A DNA stretch of 34,882 nucleotides, taken from CANJDH01 sp964443245 (lineage in GTDB: Bacteria > Pseudomonadota > Gammaproteobacteria > Burkholderiales > JAEUOS01). A program made the translations under genes and the position numbers. The notes below the pieces were generated by a model. That model worked only from the letters and a program-made list of their open reading frames with translations. It was not told where the DNA came from and ran no database searches. Numbering within the stretch: position 1 is the first letter of the stretch; the number at the start of each line of letters is the position of its first letter. The stretch is from contig CAYUEG010000025.1 in the NCBI GenBank assembly GCA_964443245.1, forward strand, positions 1 to 34,882. Reading direction: 5' to 3'. Below, piece by piece: positions 32,156 to 34,882 of this stretch.

Positions 32156-33141
32156 GTACGATTTCGAACGGTTTGGGCCAGGCCCAGCAAATGACCTACG
32201 CGCAGGCGGCATGCCTGGCCTTGCGCGAGGAGATGATGGCCGATCCGCTCATCATTGCCCTGGGTGAAGATCTGGGTCGCGGCGGCGTGTTCGGTCAGTA
32301 CCGCGGCTTGCCTGAGGAGTTTGGTCCGGAGCGCATCATCGATACGCCGATTTCTGAAGCCAACATCATGGGCGCAGCGGTCGGCATGGCGTTGGCCGGA
32401 TTGAAGCCGGTGGTTGAGATGCGCGTGATCGACTTCGCACTGTGCGCCATGGACGAGATCGTCAATCAGGCTGCCAAGAACCGCTACATGTTCGGCGGGC
32501 AGGGCCGGGTGCCCTTGGTCGCCCGGATGCCGATCGGCATCTGGTCCGCTTCCGCAGCCCAGCACTCGCAGTCCCTCGAGGCATGGTTTGCGCACATGCC
32601 GGGCTTGACCGTCGTGACCCCGGCGACCCCGGCAGACAACTACGGGCTACTGAAGAGTGCCATCGCCTCGGGTGATCCGATCATCTACATGGAGCACAAG
32701 GAGCTCTGGGGCCAGAGCGGTGATGTCGTTGCCGGCCAGGTGGTGCCGCTGGGAACGGCGCGCCAGCTCAGTCAGGGCAGTGATCTTACCGTTGTGACCT
32801 GGTCGCGCGGAGTAGGCGTTGCCATGGAAGCCTTGTCCACCAAGGCTTTTGGCGATATTCGCCCGGAGATCATCGACTTGCGCACGCTCTGGCCATGGGA
32901 TCGTACAGCGGTGCTCAATTCGGTGGCCAGAACCGGCCGTTTGCTGGTCATGCACGAGGCTGTCCAGGTGGCCGGTTTCGGCGCAGAAATCGCAGCGGTG
33001 GCGGCAGAAGAGACAGGCTGCAAGGTCAGGCGCCTTGGCGCGCCGCGCATTCCGGTCGGCTATGCGCAGGTGCTCGAGAATGAAGCGCGCCTGTCACCGC
33101 AGAAACTGGTGGCTGCCGCTCGCGCCCTGATGTCCCAATGA
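32152..33141 (+). CDS. thiamine-diphosphate-dependent dehydrogenase E1 component, beta subunit
   Basis: 329 residues from ATG at 32152, overlapping the alpha stop (ATGA) and preceded by AGGAG. It completes the alpha2-beta2 E1 enzyme. Family text: MTYAQAACLALREEMMADP, IALGEDLGRGGVFGQYRGL, DTPISEANIMGAAVGMALAG with the catalytic Glu, and QHSQSLEAWFAHMPGL with the substrate-site His. The transketolase C-terminal domain starts near 200 (PLGTARQLSQGSDLTVVTWS) and ends GAPRIPVGYAQVLE. Likeness to acetoin dehydrogenase AcoB and pyruvate dehydrogenase beta is about equal by eye, so substrate is open. It is followed after 10 bases by the SDR gene. Confidence 0.93.
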   Translation: MSTISNGLGQAQQMTYAQAACLALREEMMADPLIIALGEDLGRGGVFGQYRGLPEEFGPERIIDTPISEANIMGAAVGMALAGLKPVVEMRVIDFALCAMDEIVNQAAKNRYMFGGQGRVPLVARMPIGIWSASAAQHSQSLEAWFAHMPGLTVVTPATPADNYGLLKSAIASGDPIIYMEHKELWGQSGDVVAGQVVPLGTARQLSQGSDLTVVTWSRGVGVAMEALSTKAFGDIRPEIIDLRTLWPWDRTAVLNSVARTGRLLVMHEAVQVAGFGAEIAAVAAEETGCKVRRLGAPRIPVGYAQVLENEARLSPQKLVAAARALMSQ

Positions 33142-33151
33142 CAGGTTGACC

Positions 33152-33925
33152 ATGACAGCAGCCTTGCGGGACGTTGCAAAGGGTGCGCGGCCACGTGCCG
33201 TCGTCACGGGTGCGGCCAGCGGCATTGGGGCGGCCACATTGCTTGAACTGGCAAGGCGCGGTTATGACACCGCGGCCCTGGATATCAATCTCGCCGGTGC
33301 CGAGGAATCGGTAAGGCATGCGCTGGCGCTCGGCGGACGCCACCTGGCCATTCAGGTCGATGTGGCCGAGGAGACGTCGGTGGTGGCAGCTTTTGATCTG
33401 GCCGCCTCCTTTCTCGGTGGGCTGGAAGCGTTGGCGACCTGCGCGGGTGTGGCCGATTCGACGCCTTTCATGGAGGTCTCGGTCGCGACCTTCCGGCGTG
33501 TCCACGACGTCAACGTCATCGGTACGTTCCTGTCGATGCGCGAAGGGGCGCGACACATGGCAGCCGGCGGCCGGATTTGCACGGTGGCCAGCGTGGCCGG
33601 GTTGCGGGGCGGCGGTTTGATGGGAACTGCCGCTTACGCAGCGAGCAAGGGTGGGGTGCTGGCCTTGACCAAGAATGCTGCGCGGGCGCTGGCTGACAAG
33701 GGAATCAGCGTCAACACGGTTGCTCCGGGGGCGACGCTGACGCCGATGCTGGCCGAGGCGTGGAAGAATGAGGAGAACCGCAGGCGCATCGAAGGCATGT
33801 CGGCCCAGAAGCGCACGGCCGACCCCAAAGAGATTGCCCGCAGCATTGCCTTCCTGCTTTCGCCCGACGCGTCGATTGTGACCGGGTCTACTTTGGTGGC
33901 GGATGGCGGGCTGGTCATGTATTAA
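33152..33925 (+). CDS. short-chain dehydrogenase/reductase
   Basis: 257 residues from ATG at 33152, with AGG six bases upstream; an in-frame TTG at 33146 is less likely. Classical SDR: cofactor motif TGAASGIG at 19-26, D44 region consistent with NAD preference (ALDIN), a CAGV in place of the common NNAG, N121, then catalytic S147, Y162 and K166 in the AYAASKGG motif, and a C-terminal ITGSTLVADGG-like ending. Classical SDRs oxidise or reduce hydroxyl/keto groups. Its place between an E1 dehydrogenase and a TRAP receptor suggests it makes or uses the 2-oxo or hydroxyketone substrate of E1 (inference). The stop lies 50 bp before the TRAP gene. Confidence 0.93.
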   Translation: MTAALRDVAKGARPRAVVTGAASGIGAATLLELARRGYDTAALDINLAGAEESVRHALALGGRHLAIQVDVAEETSVVAAFDLAASFLGGLEALATCAGVADSTPFMEVSVATFRRVHDVNVIGTFLSMREGARHMAAGGRICTVASVAGLRGGGLMGTAAYAASKGGVLALTKNAARALADKGISVNTVAPGATLTPMLAEAWKNEENRRRIEGMSAQKRTADPKEIARSIAFLLSPDASIVTGSTLVADGGLVMY

Positions 33926-33975
33926 ACTCTATGGTCGTACCCAGCATTTTAGATATCAAAACGAGGAGAGCAAGA

Positions 33976-34882
33976 ATGAGCATGACATCGAATACCAAGC
34001 GCCGAACTTTCATCCAGGGCGCTGCCGCGGCGGGTGCGCTCACGGTGGTGGGCCGTCCGGCATTTGCACAGGCCGCCGAGTTCACCCTGAAGTGGGCGAA
34101 CAACATCCCGGTGACCCACCCTTCCAACATTCGTACCCGCGAAGCGGTAGAAGCGATCAAGAAGGAAACCAACGGCAAGGTCGACATCCAGATATTCCCC
34201 AACAACCAGTTGGGTGGCGATACCGACATGCTCTCGCAGGTGCGGTCGGGTGCGATTGACATCTTTCCGCTTTCCGGCCTGATCCTGCAGACCCTCGTGC
34301 CATTGGCCGGTATCAACGGCCTGGCCTTTGCCTTCAAGGATTACCAGACGGTATGGGCGGCCATGGACGGCGAGCTCGGTGCCTACATTCGTGCGGCGAT
34401 TGCCAAGGTCAACCTGCACACCTTTGACAAGATTCTTGACAACGGCTATCGCAACATCACCACATCGACCAAGCCGATCAACACCGCCGATGACCTCAAG
34501 GGCTTCAAGATTCGCGTGCCCGTCAGCCCGCTGTGGACCTCGATGTTCAAGGCGTTTGGCGCCGCCCCGACCGGCATCAACTTCAGCGAGGTGTATTCCT
34601 CCCTGCAGACCAAGGTCATTGAAGGGCAGGAGAATCCGCTGGCAATCATCGACATTGCCAAGCTCTATGAAGTGCAAAAGTATGTGTCGATGACCGGCCA
34701 CATGTGGGACGGCCAGTGGATTCTGGCTAACGGCCGCCGCTGGAACGGCTTGCCCAAGGAAATCCAGACTGTCATCACCAAGCATGTCACCGAAGCGGTG
34801 ATGAAGCAACGCGATGACATTCGCCGGCTGAACAATGGGCTTGAAGCGCAGCTCAAGGCCAAGGGCATGGTGTTCAATTACC
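33976..34882 (+). CDS. TRAP transporter substrate-binding protein (DctP family), 3' end missing
   Basis: 302 residues visible to the window edge; ATG at 33976 follows a strong GAGGAG ribosome site. The N-terminus holds a twin-arginine signal (KRRTFIQ, then AAAAGALTVVG and cleavage near AFAQ), so the protein is exported folded to the periplasm. The mature part has the DctP fold: LKWANNIPVTHPSNIR, the family segment IFPNNQLGGDTDMLSQVRSG, IRVPVSPLWTSMFKAFGA containing the conserved Arg that binds the carboxylate, and SEVYSSLQTKVIEGQENP. TRAP receptors capture organic acids and feed DctQ/DctM membrane subunits, which probably lie beyond the window. Following the E1 and SDR genes, it likely imports their substrate. 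Confidence 0.95.
   Translation, partial: MSMTSNTKRRTFIQGAAAAGALTVVGRPAFAQAAEFTLKWANNIPVTHPSNIRTREAVEAIKKETNGKVDIQIFPNNQLGGDTDMLSQVRSGAIDIFPLSGLILQTLVPLAGINGLAFAFKDYQTVWAAMDGELGAYIRAAIAKVNLHTFDKILDNGYRNITTSTKPINTADDLKGFKIRVPVSPLWTSMFKAFGAAPTGINFSEVYSSLQTKVIEGQENPLAIIDIAKLYEVQKYVSMTGHMWDGQWILANGRRWNGLPKEIQTVITKHVTEAVMKQRDDIRRLNNGLEAQLKAKGMVFNY

Overview
The window looks like a scaffold piece of a GC-rich betaproteobacterium, probably near Rhodocyclales or Burkholderiales. This is inferred from gene order (argH divergent from an algZ-algR pair, pepA-holC divergent from lptFG), protein character, and the mix of housekeeping genes with CoA-transferase and TRAP-transport genes. No database search was possible. 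I saw no rRNA, tRNA, CRISPR, phage or insertion sequence. There are two 100-N scaffold gaps; the second, inside mltA, is almost certainly an assembly artefact.

Layout. 1-1855 (-): a class III CoA-transferase followed by an NADPH:quinone reductase cut by the window edge. 1903-5420: a DMT exporter (+), then an HDOD protein, a cupin coupled to a His-rich pirin, and a 60-residue small protein beside gap 1 (all -). 5931-7748: typA/bipA (+), followed by a 13-bp tandem repeat. 7841-10029: a divergent pair that matches the selenoneine enzymes SenB (selenosugar synthase) and SenA (EgtB-like). 10056-13533: mltA, a 47-residue membrane protein whose start codon overlaps that of mltA, a membrane protein coupled to apaG, and a DUF3047 lipoprotein. 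13602-15631: an alkylation-repair operon (Ada/AraC-AlkA fusion plus an O6-alkylguanine methyltransferase). 15728-20599: an MFS transporter and a soluble hybrid of seven PAS domains with a histidine kinase. 20630-25293: pepA-holC-orf (-), each overlapping the next, and lptF-lptG (+). 25296-26456: a LexA-like box and a PA0069-type radical SAM protein. 26507-31052: argH with a Ser/Thr kinase carrying a cyclic-nucleotide-binding domain (-), and the divergent AlgZ/AlgR-like two-component pair (+). 31067-34882: a good sigma70-type promoter, then E1 alpha and E1 beta of a thiamine-diphosphate 2-oxoacid/acetoin dehydrogenase, an SDR oxidoreductase, and a Tat-exported TRAP solute receptor cut by the window end.

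How the genes work together. Most are core functions: lipopolysaccharide export, replication clamp-loader accessory, arginine synthesis, murein turnover, translation GTPase. The accessory content worth attention is the selenoneine pair, the SOS-box radical SAM gene, the kinase/cNMP sensor joined to argH, and the uptake-plus-oxidation locus at the right end, whose substrate cannot be told from this sequence.
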